Positions 13,336 through 22,493 of a stretch of 64,000 bases of DNA are shown here, piece by piece (positions within the stretch are counted from its first letter, which is position 1; every line of letters starts with the position of its first letter). The notes beneath the pieces are model-generated. The model saw only the letters and a list, made by a program, of their open reading frames with translations. It had not been told where the DNA came from and did not search any database. Source of the DNA: Curvibacter sp. AEP1-3 (GTDB lineage: Bacteria; Pseudomonadota; Gammaproteobacteria; Burkholderiales; Burkholderiaceae_C); assembly GCF_002163715.1 (NCBI RefSeq), contig NZ_CP015698.1, forward strand, positions 1,178,001 to 1,242,000, in the 5' to 3' direction. The position numbers were made by a program, and so were the translations under genes.

Positions 13336-14298
13336 TCAGTCCAAACGCAACTTGGCGGAATCCACCACTTTTTTGTAAACCTCATACTCTGCCTTGATCT
13401 GCGCGGTGAATTGCTCAGGCGTATTTCCGACGACCAGCGAGCCGGTATCCTCGATGCGCTTGCGCACAGCGGGGTCTTCCAACACTTTGCGCACACCAGC
13501 ATTCACCTTGTCCACCACCTCTTTGGGCAATCCCTTGGGGCCGTAAATACCGTAAAAGGCCATGCGGTTTACCGGTTCCAGCCCGACTTCCTTGAAAGTG
13601 GGCACATTGGGCATTTGGCTCAGGCGCTGCGGAGCAGCCACCACAATGGGAATCAAGCGGTTTGAGGTGATGAATGGGAGCGCGGAGGGCAGGTTATCGA
13701 AAATCATCGGAACCTGTCCACCCACGGTGTCATTGAGTGCCGGGCCGGCGCCGCGGTAAGGAATATGGGTAATAAATGAACCGGTCAGATTTTTGAACAA
13801 TTCGGTCTGCATGTGGCCGATACCGCCCGTGCCTGACGAGGAATAAGAGTACTTGCCCGGGTTCTTCTTGATTTCTTCCAAAAAGGACTTGTAGTCTTTG
13901 GCGGGGAAACTAGGGTGCACCGCAATCACATTAGGTGTTGCCGCCACATTGATGATAGGGGTGAAATCCGTCAAAGGGTTGTACGGATTTTTAGGATTGA
14001 TGGCGGGATTGGCCGCCACTGTAGATACCGTTGCCACCCCCAGCGAATAGCCATCCGGGGCTGACTTTGCGGTTTCGTTAGCACCAACGACGCCACCTCC
14101 GCCTGCCTTGTTTTCCACGATCACACTTTGCCCAAGCACTTTGCCCAATGGGTCCGCAATGATGCGCGCCACAATGTCCGTCGTCCCGCCCGGCGCAAAA
14201 GGCACCTGGAGTTTGATCACCTTGTTGGGATAACCCTGCGCCATGACTGCTCCAGAAACAGCCACAAGACCACACGCCAGCAACACTCTACGGTACAT
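13336..14298 (-). CDS. Tripartite tricarboxylate transporter substrate-binding protein (TctC/Bug family)
   Basis: 320 residues with a signal peptide of about 21 residues (MYRRVLLACG through VMAQG). It shows Bug-family features: YPNKVIKLQVPFAPGG, TDIVARIIADPL, NKAGGGGVVG and the conserved KSAPDGYSLG loop. Such periplasmic proteins bind small carboxylates or related ligands. No TctA or TctB membrane partner is present here, so it is an orphan, as is common in Burkholderiales. It ends 12 bp upstream of the xerD start on the same strand. Confidence 0.9.
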   Translation of the reverse strand: MYRRVLLACGLVAVSGAVMAQGYPNKVIKLQVPFAPGGTTDIVARIIADPLGKVLGQSVIVENKAGGGGVVGANETAKSAPDGYSLGVATVSTVAANPAINPKNPYNPLTDFTPIINVAATPNVIAVHPSFPAKDYKSFLEEIKKNPGKYSYSSSGTGGIGHMQTELFKNLTGSFITHIPYRGAGPALNDTVGGQVPMIFDNLPSALPFITSNRLIPIVVAAPQRLSQMPNVPTFKEVGLEPVNRMAFYGIYGPKGLPKEVVDKVNAGVRKVLEDPAVRKRIEDTGSLVVGNTPEQFTAQIKAEYEVYKKVVDSAKLRLD

Positions 14299-14421
14299 CT
14301 TTTGATACTCCTCAGTCAGGGTGGAAGCATACCTACCCGGCACGCCATAGGGCAATGGTAATGCGGGGCCACTCAACCGGTCTATGCGGTAGAACCATTA
14401 GGCGGCTGGTATCCTCTTGGT

Positions 14422-15333
14422 GTGAACTACGCTCAGCTCCTTTTCCCCGATTTTTCGCTCATTCTTCTCGGATATCTGGTGTGCCGGTTTACCCAGCTCA
14501 ACCGCCCGCTTTGGGAAAAGGTAGAGGCTCTGGTGTACTACCTGTTGTTTCCGGTGCTGCTGTTTCACTCCATTGTGAAAAGCCCGCTGGATTTGCAACT
14601 GGCCTCCAAACTGATGGCTGCCGGCTGGACCTTGGGCTTTGCCGGTATTGCACTGGCTTACCTGTTGCCCCACACCCCTTTCTTGAAGCGCTACATCCCT
14701 GGCCCCGACCATGCGGCCAGTGCCCAAATTGCATTCCGATTCAATTCTTTCATCGGTTTAGCCATTGCAGAACGTCTTGCAGGTCCACAGGGGTTGCAAC
14801 TGATCGCGGTACTGATCGGTGTCTGCGTTCCCCTTTTTAACGTCGCCGCCGTCTGGCCCATGGCCCGTCACGCTCAGCGTGGCTTTTTGGGTGAACTGGT
14901 GCGCAACCCCCTCATAGTTGCTACGGTCGCCGGACTGATCAGCAACCTCGCCGGCTTTCGCATGCCGGTGTGGTTGGAACCCACTGTCACCCGTCTGGGT
15001 GCTGCATCTTTGGCCATGGGATTGATGGCCGCAGGTGCAGGCATGCAATTCGGCGCTCTGGCGCGGGCCAAGACCCTCGCAGTATCCGTGTTGACGATCC
15101 GTCACCTGATTACCCCGGTGATCGCACTGTTGGTGTCCCGTTTGTTTGCACTGGACACCACACAAACCACCATGCTTCTCGCTTTCTCCGCGCTACCCAC
15201 AGCATCCAGCTGCTATGTGCTCGCCGCACGCATGGGTTACGACGGTGCTTATGTCGCCGGGTTGGTCACCCTATCAACCCTGCTCGGGGTGGTGAGCCTT
15301 CCCTTTGCCCTGGGCGTGTTGCGAGCCATTTAG
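14422..15333 (+). CDS. AEC family transporter (auxin efflux carrier-like)
   Basis: 303 residues, GTG start at 14422. About ten hydrophobic segments arranged as two five-helix halves, starting FPDFSLILLGYLVCR and ending TLLGVVSLPFALGVL, match AEC carriers. Relatives export or import malate, malonate and other small organic acids, and the substrate here cannot be read from sequence. It diverges from the TctC gene (123-bp gap) and converges on the M14 peptidase gene. Confidence 0.85.
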   Translation: MNYAQLLFPDFSLILLGYLVCRFTQLNRPLWEKVEALVYYLLFPVLLFHSIVKSPLDLQLASKLMAAGWTLGFAGIALAYLLPHTPFLKRYIPGPDHAASAQIAFRFNSFIGLAIAERLAGPQGLQLIAVLIGVCVPLFNVAAVWPMARHAQRGFLGELVRNPLIVATVAGLISNLAGFRMPVWLEPTVTRLGAASLAMGLMAAGAGMQFGALARAKTLAVSVLTIRHLITPVIALLVSRLFALDTTQTTMLLAFSALPTASSCYVLAARMGYDGAYVAGLVTLSTLLGVVSLPFALGVLRAI

Positions 15334-15340
15334 ACTGGAT

Positions 15341-16354
15341 TTACTCGTACCAGAGTTGTAAGGCTTCGGCATGCGTGGCATGGCGATAGCTCCCCTTAGG
15401 CAACCAGCTAGAGGCACTGCAAGCAGCACGAGCCAGAAAGTCCAGCAGGGTCACATGCCGGCGTAGCACCCGCTGCTGGCGATGCCCTATCAATGGATTG
15501 AAGATGCCGTATCGGCTGAAGATCTGGCGCGGGTTCTTCTTGATCCATAGCCAGGAACCCATCTCCAACGTCAGTGGCAAAAACACCTGTTGCACTGGGT
15601 CTGCAAGTCGCGTGTGCAAATGGTCCCACAGGTCTCCATGGGTGAGGTACTGCAGGCTTTGGGGCTCGAACACATAGGGGTGATGGGTGTAGCTCTGGCG
15701 GTACATGCGTTGCAGCACGTACATTTCCGCCAAGTGCGACATGGGCTGTCGCGTGTGGGCATACGGAAACCACAAACGGTCCCTCACCCCGAAACCTGAA
15801 TGGCAGTCCACCGACATGCTGAACGCCCGGTGGCTGAGCTCCCGCTCCACGACTTCACACAGGGCGGCAGCCTCCGGTTGCATAGCCTGGCCTTCGGCTC
15901 CCCGGTACCATGGCAGCCGCGCGCTGACACGCTGACCGCCTACCCACGCGGGCACCGGCTCCACCGCATCCAGCGGAGCATTGCGCATCAGGTCCACACC
16001 CGCAGGGTTGGCGCGGGTACCCCGCTGCATGCCACCCGGATTGACCAGGGGCATGAAGACGATGCGCATGGTTTCCAACTGCTGGTGAAAGGTGTGGTCC
16101 CACGCCATGCGCATGACGAGGCTGTTGAGAAACTCCAACACCACTTCGGTGCCGATGCGCTCCAGGCCATGCACGCCACCGAAGAAACCGACGGCGGGCA
16201 CTTCCGGAGCAGGGTTACCCATGGAGATCACATATACAGGCAAGGTGCCTCCATCGAGCGCGACTTCGTGGGCCACCCGCACATCTACCCGGTCACCTGC
16301 GAGCTGAAGAATGCGTTCAAGTTCTGCCAAGGCCGGCAAGGGGGAATGCAGCAA
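15341..16354 (-). CDS. M14 family zinc carboxypeptidase-like protein
   Basis: 337 residues from a TTG start at 16354, chosen because AGGAG lies six bases upstream. An ATG at 16432 would add a Cys/Arg-rich stretch without a ribosome site. Zinc ligands fit M14: H62 and E65 in GGVHGLERIG and H185 in SVDCHSGFG. The NPGGM, GTRANPAGVDLMRN block (106-125) is the family's substrate-binding segment. There is no signal peptide, so it is cytoplasmic. Relatives include murein-peptide amidase MpaA and succinylglutamate desuccinylases; the true substrate is unknown. Confidence 0.78.
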   Translation of the reverse strand: MLHSPLPALAELERILQLAGDRVDVRVAHEVALDGGTLPVYVISMGNPAPEVPAVGFFGGVHGLERIGTEVVLEFLNSLVMRMAWDHTFHQQLETMRIVFMPLVNPGGMQRGTRANPAGVDLMRNAPLDAVEPVPAWVGGQRVSARLPWYRGAEGQAMQPEAAALCEVVERELSHRAFSMSVDCHSGFGVRDRLWFPYAHTRQPMSHLAEMYVLQRMYRQSYTHHPYVFEPQSLQYLTHGDLWDHLHTRLADPVQQVFLPLTLEMGSWLWIKKNPRQIFSRYGIFNPLIGHRQQRVLRRHVTLLDFLARAACSASSWLPKGSYRHATHAEALQLWYE

Positions 16355-16489
16355 AAGTGTCTCCTGAAGGCCTGAGCTTACACAGCGGAGTACTCGTTTC
16401 AAAGGCCTGCATCGTTTACACCACAGTGCCATCAAACAGTCACACAAAGGGCATAAATTCGTTTCAGCAAAACGTAACCGGGAGCTGTC

Positions 16490-16579
16490 ATGATCCTCAA
16501 ACTGCTGGGCTTGCAACGACTGTTGGATGAACTCTTTGACGACGAATGGCTGGACCCCATTGCGTTGATCGAAGTATGA
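16490..16579 (+). CDS. Candidate small protein (29 aa)
   Basis: ATG at 16490 follows a GGAG five bases upstream. The 29-residue product is amphipathic and acidic (MILKLLGLQRLLDELF, then DDEWLDP), ending in TGA that overlaps the next ATG as ATGA. I do not recognise it. It sits in the otherwise gene-free stretch between the M14 gene and the metallo-beta-lactamase-fold gene. The good ribosome site and the coupling to a second small ORF are the only evidence that it is real. Confidence 0.4.
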   Translation: MILKLLGLQRLLDELFDDEWLDPIALIEV

Positions 16580-16689
16580 AAACGCGCCACTCGGCCACGC
16601 GCCGCAGCGCCAAAACATGGCTGGCCTTGACGCTGGCAATGCTGCAGGGTGCTTCCGAATTTCTGGCACTTCGGCGTAACCATCATTAA
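16576..16689 (+). CDS. Candidate small basic protein (37 aa)
   Basis: It begins inside the stop of the preceding 29-aa ORF (ATGA overlap) and ends 31 bp before the metallo-beta-lactamase-fold gene. The product has a basic N-terminus (MKTRHSATRRSAK), a hydrophobic centre (WLALTLAMLQGASEFLAL) that could span or lie on the membrane, and a basic end (RRNHH). Function is unknown. It may be co-transcribed with the downstream hydrolase. Confidence 0.4.
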   Translation: MKTRHSATRRSAKTWLALTLAMLQGASEFLALRRNHH

Positions 16690-16720
16690 CCGCCGGGCGC
16701 AGCGCGCATAGACTGAACGC

Positions 16721-17731
16721 ATGCGCAAACGACAACTTCTTTGGCTGATTCCCGCCACCCTGATAGCGGCAGCCGCCACGTTGGCGTGGCAACTGAGCCA
16801 TCCCCCCGGACTCGCTGCAGTTCAAAGCCTTTTTTGGCAGAAGGCCGCTCCGGCCGGCTCTCCTCTCAAAGTCAGTTTTCTGGGCGTCGCAACTGTCTTG
16901 CTGGACGATGGTGAGACAGCTCTGTTGACCGACGGTTTCTTCTCCCGCCCCGACAAAATGACCGTCTTCCTGCGCAAAGTGTCACCTGACACACAGGCGA
17001 TTGCAGACGGTTTGCAACGCGCACGCATCACGCTGGCTGGAGCCACGGGCAGCAAGCTGGCAGCAATCTTCCCCCTGCACTCCCACTACGACCACGCCAT
17101 GGATGCGCCCGAAGTTGCCAAACTTACCGGCGCTGTGTTGATGGGCTCCAGTTCCACCCTCATGGTGGGGAAAGGCTGGGGCCTCGACGACAAACAAATG
17201 CAACTGGCTGAACTGCGCAAGCCCTACCGCTTCGGCCGCTTCACCGTGACGCTCTACCCTGCCCTGCACACGCCCACCGGCTTCACAGGTGGCGTCATCG
17301 AGAGCCCCCTGGTCCCGCCTGTGCGAGCCACAGACTACAAAGAAGGACAAAGCTACGCGATGGTGGTAGAGCACGATGGACACACGTTGCTGATCACCGG
17401 CACCGCCGGCTTTGTGCCGGGCGCCTTGCAAGGCGTAAAGGCTGATGTGGTGCTGCTCGGAATTGGTGCCATGGGGCCGCGCAGCGCGGAGCACAAACTC
17501 GCCTACTGGAACGAAACCGCAGTGGCGGTCGGGGCCAAGCGCGTGATTCCCATCCATTGGGATGATTTCTGGATTCCCTCCACCTTGCCCATGCAGCCTA
17601 TGCCCAAACCACTGGATGACTTTGATGCATCCATGGCTTTCCTGCAAAACCAAGGCGCAACGCAAGGGGTCGATATCCGCATGCCCGCGGCTTGGACGCC
17701 GATGGACGTCTGGGAAGATTTGAGACGCTAG
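16721..17731 (+). CDS. MBL-fold metallohydrolase, membrane-anchored or exported
   Basis: 336 residues with an N-terminal hydrophobic segment (about 5-24) that could be a signal anchor. The zinc motif H120-x-H122-x-D124-H125 (PLHSHYDHAMD) is intact. Further ligands are plausible in LYPALHTP and in IPIHWDDFW near the C-terminus. Similarity is to the UlaG/RomA-like branch of the metallo-beta-lactamase superfamily. The substrate cannot be assigned, and nothing points to antibiotic hydrolysis. It converges on the isochorismatase-like gene. Confidence 0.75.
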   Translation: MRKRQLLWLIPATLIAAAATLAWQLSHPPGLAAVQSLFWQKAAPAGSPLKVSFLGVATVLLDDGETALLTDGFFSRPDKMTVFLRKVSPDTQAIADGLQRARITLAGATGSKLAAIFPLHSHYDHAMDAPEVAKLTGAVLMGSSSTLMVGKGWGLDDKQMQLAELRKPYRFGRFTVTLYPALHTPTGFTGGVIESPLVPPVRATDYKEGQSYAMVVEHDGHTLLITGTAGFVPGALQGVKADVVLLGIGAMGPRSAEHKLAYWNETAVAVGAKRVIPIHWDDFWIPSTLPMQPMPKPLDDFDASMAFLQNQGATQGVDIRMPAAWTPMDVWEDLRR

Positions 17732-17747
17732 CGCGCAGCAAGTTTGC

Positions 17748-18548
17748 TTACGCCAACTCTACCAAGGACCGTGTCTGTAAACCCGCAGCCCGGGCTCCCT
17801 CCAGGAAGTCGGCGCCGGCGGTCTCAAAGCCGGAGACGGGACTCATGCAATCGGTGAGGAGCACCGTCTGACGCAGACGCTCCACCGGCAACTCTTGCAT
17901 CAGGTCCGTCACAGAAGCCGCCACGCAATGACTCAAAGCCTCCCCCGCTACCAAAAGCGTAGCGCCTTGCGCAGACAGCGCCTGCATCAGCGGCCGATTG
18001 AGCAAGGTACGTTCGTCGTCCGGTCGCGGCACCTCGGCCTTGAAGGCACTGTACTGCTCGGTCAGCGGGTTCTGGCCTTTGAGCACCTTGTGGCAGACCC
18101 GCCCGGTCTGCAGTTCCCAGGCGGCGATAGCCTCGCTCAATCCACTGTGGATGTTGTGACCCCAGGTGCCCAGCACACAATGCACCGGCCAGACGATGAG
18201 TTGGCGCTGGCCTGTCGTCTCCAAAGCCTGCAGATAACTCAGCACCTCATCTGTTAACGCAGCGTGCCTCGGACGGTATACACCCTGCTGAACCTGTTCG
18301 GCTGTGATCAGTGTGAATGGAGCCACATCACCGCCATCCGCCTGCTGCCAGAAAGTGGTGCGCTCCACACCCACACTGGCGTGCGAATCGAGGGTTACGG
18401 TGATGTGGCGAACTCGCTCTGCGTGCTGGGTCAGCCAGTCTGCGAGCCGGTGCATGTCTGCATTTGCACCGTGCACCGGCAAAGCCGCACCCTCAATGTC
18501 CAAAAAGTCGTTCTGGGGGTCGATGATCAACAAGTCGTAATCAGACAT
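17748..18548 (-). CDS. Isochorismatase-fold cysteine hydrolase (nicotinamidase-like)
   Basis: 266 residues. The nicotinamidase-type triad is readable: D10 (LLIIDPQNDF), a lysine near 157 (KGQNP) and nucleophile C208 (ALSHCVAAS). A metal-site pair is D54/H56 (TLDSHAS). It is longer than PncA (about 213) because of an insert around residues 57-100. Nicotinamidase is a reasonable guess but not proven. It lies 10 bp from the queG 3' end on the same strand, so they may share a transcript. Confidence 0.72.
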   Translation of the reverse strand: MSDYDLLIIDPQNDFLDIEGAALPVHGANADMHRLADWLTQHAERVRHITVTLDSHASVGVERTTFWQQADGGDVAPFTLITAEQVQQGVYRPRHAALTDEVLSYLQALETTGQRQLIVWPVHCVLGTWGHNIHSGLSEAIAAWELQTGRVCHKVLKGQNPLTEQYSAFKAEVPRPDDERTLLNRPLMQALSAQGATLLVAGEALSHCVAASVTDLMQELPVERLRQTVLLTDCMSPVSGFETAGADFLEGARAAGLQTRSLVELA

Positions 18549-18557
18549 GGCGGAATC

Positions 18558-19685
18558 TCAATCAGGTGAAACAGGTTGAAAGGCTTGCAAGGCCCACTGA
18601 ACGTGCTCTTGCACCAGCGGGTCGGGATGATGGATGCGGCGTTGCAAGGACCGGACCAGCGTATCGCGCTCAATGTCCCCCAAGCGCTCTGAACGCAAGG
18701 CGTTGCCCATGGCAACAGCCACATTGCGCAACCAGCGCACATGGCCGATACGGCGTATGGGGCTGCCTTCCGTGCGCTTCAAAAACGTGTCTGCTGTCCA
18801 GTCGAGCAGAGTTGCAAGCGCTTCGCCAGCCAGCCCCTCACGGGCATCAAAATCCGGCAGGCTACTGCGTCGCGCAAACTTGTTCCAGGGGCAGACCAGC
18901 TGGCAATCGTCGCAGCCGTAAATGCGGTTGCCGATCAGCGGGCGCAGCTCCAACGGAATAGGCCCGTCGTGCTCAATGGTGAGGTAAGAGATGCAACGCC
19001 GGGCATCCAAGCGGTGCGGCGCGATGATGGCCTGGGTGGGGCAGGCTGTGATGCAGGCATTGCAGCTGCCACAGTGGGCCTCGGTGGGCGCCGTGGCAGG
19101 CAGGTCCACGTCCACATAAATTTCACCCAGAAAGAACATGGAGCCGGCCTCGCGGTTGAGCAGCAAGGTGTGCTTGCCGCGCCAGCCTTGGCCGCTGCGC
19201 GCGGCCAGCTCGGCCTCCAGCACCGGGGCGCTATCCGTGAACACGCGGTAGCCCAAAGGGCCCATGTGGGCGGAGAGTTGTTCGGCAAGCTTTTGCAGGC
19301 GGTTACGCAGCACCTTGTGGTAGTCCCGCCCGCGGGCATAAAGCGACACAATGCCCTCTTGCGGACGCTGCAGGCGGGCCAACTCCACATCCGCCCATCC
19401 GTCGTTCGTGCCCATGGGCAGGTAGTCCATGCGGGTGGTGATCACGCTCACCGTGCCGGGCACCAGCTCGGCGGGGCGAGCGCGTTTGAGGCCGTGGTGG
19501 GCCATGTAGCCCATCTCACCGTGGAAACCGTGCGACAACCACGCCAATAAACCGGCCTCCGCAGAGGACAAATCCACACCGGCCACGCCAATTTGGGAGA
19601 ATCCAAGTTCCCGGGCCCAGCCCTGCATCAAGGCGACCACGTGGTCGCCATCGAATTGAGCCTTGATTTGAGTGCTGTTGATCAT
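18558..19685 (-). CDS. queG: Epoxyqueuosine reductase
   Basis: 375 residues, near the E. coli length. It performs the last step of queuosine synthesis in tRNA using cobalamin and two [4Fe-4S] clusters. The cluster motifs are C205-x2-C208-x2-C211-x3-C215 (CGSCNACITACP) and C258-x2-C261-x3-C265 (CDDCQLVCPWN). FTDSAPVLEAELA (149-161) contains the conserved catalytic Asp. The start MINSTQIKAQF at 19685 leaves 36 bp to the divergent tsaE start. This is the first element of the ancestral queG-tsaE-amiC-mutL-miaA neighbourhood. Confidence 0.94.
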   Translation of the reverse strand: MINSTQIKAQFDGDHVVALMQGWARELGFSQIGVAGVDLSSAEAGLLAWLSHGFHGEMGYMAHHGLKRARPAELVPGTVSVITTRMDYLPMGTNDGWADVELARLQRPQEGIVSLYARGRDYHKVLRNRLQKLAEQLSAHMGPLGYRVFTDSAPVLEAELAARSGQGWRGKHTLLLNREAGSMFFLGEIYVDVDLPATAPTEAHCGSCNACITACPTQAIIAPHRLDARRCISYLTIEHDGPIPLELRPLIGNRIYGCDDCQLVCPWNKFARRSSLPDFDAREGLAGEALATLLDWTADTFLKRTEGSPIRRIGHVRWLRNVAVAMGNALRSERLGDIERDTLVRSLQRRIHHPDPLVQEHVQWALQAFQPVSPD

Positions 19686-19721
19686 CACGACCCCATTGTA
19701 GAAAGCGCTGACTCCGCCCCT

Positions 19722-20186
19722 GTGCTGGTGTGGGCAGATGAAGCTGCCACCGCCGCCTTTGCTGCGCAATGGGCGACACAGCCCGAACTGACCCATGCCT
19801 TCATCGCGCTACATGGCGACCTGGGGGCAGGTAAAACTACGCTGGTGCGCCACCTGTTGCAGGCGCTGGGCGTGACCGGCCGCATCAAGAGCCCGACCTA
19901 TGCGGTGGTGGAGCCCTACGAGCTGCCCGCCCTGAACATCTGGCACTTCGACTTCTACCGCTTCAACGACCCGCGCGAGTGGGAAGAAGCGGGCTTTCGC
20001 GACATCTTTGCCAGCCCCGGCCTCAAGCTGGCCGAGTGGCCGGACAAGGCCGCCAGCGTGCTGCCCGTGGCCGACGTGGCCCTGCACATGCGCACGCTGG
20101 ACGATAACCGCCGCGAGGTCACTCTCACGCCCGGCACGCCTCTTGGCCAGGCGCTGGTGCGCAGCGCGCTGGAGGCCCGCGCGTGA
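19722..20186 (+). CDS. tsaE: tRNA threonylcarbamoyladenosine synthesis ATPase TsaE
   Basis: 154 residues from a GTG at 19722; no ATG is available outside queG, and a TTG at 19668 is the alternative start. It has Walker A GDLGAGKTT (32-40), the conserved SPTY (57-60), HFDFYR (75-80) and EWPDKA (105-110). TsaE is the ATPase of the TsaBDE complex that makes t6A37 on ANN-decoding tRNAs. Its stop overlaps the amiC GTG start by 3 bp, so the two are translationally coupled. Confidence 0.92.
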   Translation: MLVWADEAATAAFAAQWATQPELTHAFIALHGDLGAGKTTLVRHLLQALGVTGRIKSPTYAVVEPYELPALNIWHFDFYRFNDPREWEEAGFRDIFASPGLKLAEWPDKAASVLPVADVALHMRTLDDNRREVTLTPGTPLGQALVRSALEARA

Positions 20187-21586
20187 AGCGCCGTACCCTG
20201 CTGCAAGCGGGTGGCCTGGTGCTCACACTGGGCGCGGCCGAGATTGCCAAGGGTGCGGCCATCATGACTGTGCGGGTCTGGCCGGCTCCCGAGTATTCGC
20301 GGGTGACCATCGAGTCGGATACCGCGCTGAGCGCCAAGCAGTTGTTTGTGCCCAGCCCGCCCCGGCTGGCCGTGGACATTCAAGGCATCACCCTGAACCC
20401 CGCACTCAAAGAGCTGGTGGCCAAGGTCAAACCTGATGATCCCAACATCGCCGGCATCCGGGTAGGTCAGTTCACCCCCGACATCGTTCGCTTGGTAGTC
20501 GACCTCAAGCACCCTATCCGCCCACAGGTCTTCAGCCTCGCACCTGTGGCGGCCTATCAGCACCGGCTGGTGCTGGATTTGTACCCTGTCGCCGAAATCG
20601 ACCCGCTCGAAGCGCTGATTGCTGACCGGGCGGTTGAGAGCAAGGCTGCGCAGGCCGCCAAAGCTGCAGCCCAGGACCCGCTGGAACTGCTGATTGCGCA
20701 GCACAGCCAGCGCCCCGCCGCAAATGGGCCAGGCACTAACTCGAGTGGAACCACCGGCACCAAAGCGCAAGACGCTACAAAAACAGGAGCTACCCGCGCA
20801 GATTCCACGGGCGCAAGCAACCCAAAAGACTCCAACTCGCCGACAGCAGGTACCACCACCGACCGGCTCATCATCATTGCCCTGGATCCCGGCCATGGGG
20901 GCGAGGACCCCGGTGCCATAGGCCCGGGCGGCACCAAAGAAAAAGATGTGGTGCTCAAGTTGGCGCATCTGCTGCGCGAGCGCATCAACGCCGCCAGCGT
21001 CAACGGCAACGCCATGCGCGCTTTCCTGACGCGCGATGCCGACTTTTTTGTCCCGCTGGGCACCCGCGTCCAAAAAGCCCGCAGGGTGCAGGCAGACCTG
21101 TTCATCAGCATCCACGCAGATGCTTTCTTTACCCCGGACCCGCAAGGGGCCAGCGTGTTCGCGCTCAGCCAAGGCGGCGCATCCAGTAGCGCCGCACGCT
21201 GGATGGCAGCCAAAGAAAACAAGGCGGACCTGATTGGTGGCCTCAACGTCAAAGCCAAGGATGTGACCGTGCAGCGTGCCCTGCTGGACATGAGCACCAC
21301 GGCCCAGATCAACGATAGCCTGAAGCTGGGCGGCAACCTGCTGGGCGAAATCAAGCGGGTGGGTAAGCTGCATAAACCCCGTGTGGAGCAGGCGTCGTTT
21401 GCGGTACTGAAGGCACCGGACATCCCCAGCGTACTGGTGGAAGCTGCTTTCATCAGCAACCCCACGGAAGAGACCAAGCTCAACAGCGAGGATTACCAAA
21501 ATCAGCTGGCTGATGCCTTGATGCGGGGCATTGAAGCCTACTTCGCCAAGAACCCACCTTTGGCCCGGAACCGGACCACGAGCTGA
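20183..21586 (+). CDS. amiC: N-acetylmuramoyl-L-alanine amidase with AMIN domain
   Basis: 467 residues, GTG start. A twin-arginine-like N-terminus (KRRTLLQAGG) suggests Tat export, as for E. coli AmiA and AmiC. An AMIN peptidoglycan-targeting domain spans about 28-135, a low-complexity linker about 140-225, and an Amidase_3 catalytic domain about 228-460. Zinc and catalytic residues include H238 (DPGHGG), H311 (SIHADAF) and E420 (VLVEAAF). It splits daughter-cell septal murein. The linker contains a copy of the dispersed repeat (residues 198-212, ATKTGATRADSTGAS). Confidence 0.93.
   Translation: MKRRTLLQAGGLVLTLGAAEIAKGAAIMTVRVWPAPEYSRVTIESDTALSAKQLFVPSPPRLAVDIQGITLNPALKELVAKVKPDDPNIAGIRVGQFTPDIVRLVVDLKHPIRPQVFSLAPVAAYQHRLVLDLYPVAEIDPLEALIADRAVESKAAQAAKAAAQDPLELLIAQHSQRPAANGPGTNSSGTTGTKAQDATKTGATRADSTGASNPKDSNSPTAGTTTDRLIIIALDPGHGGEDPGAIGPGGTKEKDVVLKLAHLLRERINAASVNGNAMRAFLTRDADFFVPLGTRVQKARRVQADLFISIHADAFFTPDPQGASVFALSQGGASSSAARWMAAKENKADLIGGLNVKAKDVTVQRALLDMSTTAQINDSLKLGGNLLGEIKRVGKLHKPRVEQASFAVLKAPDIPSVLVEAAFISNPTEETKLNSEDYQNQLADALMRGIEAYFAKNPPLARNRTTS
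20774..20817 (+). repeat. Dispersed 45-bp repeat, copy 2 (inside amiC)
   Basis: Forward copy, strong match: gctacaaaaa, then gagctacccgcgca, then cacgggcgca. It begins exactly on codon 198 of amiC in the linker between AMIN and amidase domains and is read ATKTGATRADSTGAS. This is the same phase as the miaA copy. Confidence 0.8.
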
Positions 21587-21737
21587 CTTCAAAATTCAGT
21601 CAAATCAAAATCAAGAAAACTGATTGTTTTGTTTTTGGCGAGAAACTGTGCCCCAAAGCAGGCGTTGATTGGCTCTTTGGAACTAAGTAGGAACCCTAGA
21701 CTGACCTTTTCTTCAACGCAATGGAAGGGAGGTTGTC

Positions 21738-22481
21738 ATGGCTTTGGTGGAGAGGATTCAAGCTGCGGTCGCACGCACCGAGATTTTGCCGTTCAAGATC
21801 GAAGTGGCTTCCGAGGCACAGATGGAGGGCGTTGTGCAGTTGCGTGCTGCCTCCTATGGCAAACACCTCCCTGAGCTAGGCTCCAAGTTGCGTGAAGCAG
21901 AGGCCGCCGACTTTGAACTCGGCTGCGAAGTGCTGGTCGCCACCTCCAAACTCGACGGCTCCGTACTCGGCACCTTGCGCACCCATGCCAATGTGATGGC
22001 ACCGCTGCCATTGGAGGCTTCCATGACTCTCCCTGAAAAGTTCGACGATACATTGATGGTCGAAACTACTCGCCTTTGCATTAAAGGTAGTTCTCAGGGA
22101 TCACTAGTCAGGTCCGCACTGTTTAAAGCACTTCATCAGTACTGCATGGAACAGGGCGTGAATTGGATGCTAGCTGCCGGCCGGAAACCAGTAGACAAGA
22201 TTTATGACTGGCTACTTTTCTCTGACGTTTCGGAAAAGTCGATGTTCTTTCCCATGCAACATGCCGGAATGGTTCCACACCGCGTGATGTATTTTTCGCC
22301 TCAAGAAGCCAATGCACTTTGGCTGACCCATCAGCATCCGCTCCACAGTTTCGTATTTGAAACTGTTCATCCCGATATCGATCTTTCTAAAGCGCGACCT
22401 TTGGCCGTCACTCCCGAGAATTCAACTCTGTTTACACGCGCAATAGAACCCGTAGCAGCCGCTTTCAACAGGGTCCAATAA
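21738..22481 (+). CDS. FeeM-like N-acyl amino acid synthase (GNAT fold)
   Basis: 247 residues. The order of motifs ILPFKIEVASEAQMEGV, QLRAASYGKHLPEL, VLGTLRTHAN, ETTRLCIK and ALHQYCMEQGVNWMLAAG resembles FeeM-type acyltransferases. These use acyl carrier protein thioesters to acylate amino acids. A strong GGGAGG lies 6-11 bases before the ATG. It lies between amiC and a convergent GGDEF/EAL gene. No adjacent fee-type partner genes are present, so the product and role are open. Confidence 0.65.
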   Translation: MALVERIQAAVARTEILPFKIEVASEAQMEGVVQLRAASYGKHLPELGSKLREAEAADFELGCEVLVATSKLDGSVLGTLRTHANVMAPLPLEASMTLPEKFDDTLMVETTRLCIKGSSQGSLVRSALFKALHQYCMEQGVNWMLAAGRKPVDKIYDWLLFSDVSEKSMFFPMQHAGMVPHRVMYFSPQEANALWLTHQHPLHSFVFETVHPDIDLSKARPLAVTPENSTLFTRAIEPVAAAFNRVQ

Positions 22482-22493
22482 TTACAGTCGTCG

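Noticed and set aside
13336..14298. TctC gene as part of a tricarboxylate transporter operon
   Set aside because: No TctA or TctB gene lies nearby; neighbours are xerD and an AEC carrier.
19955..21592. Long open frame (545 codons) on the minus strand opposite amiC
   Set aside because: It mirrors the codon structure of the clear amiC and tsaE genes, has no family signature and is a typical antisense shadow in GC-rich DNA.
21598..21640. Hairpin-like T-rich stretch after amiC as a terminator
   Set aside because: The arms pair only with a bulge, and the stem is A/T-only, so it is too weak to call.
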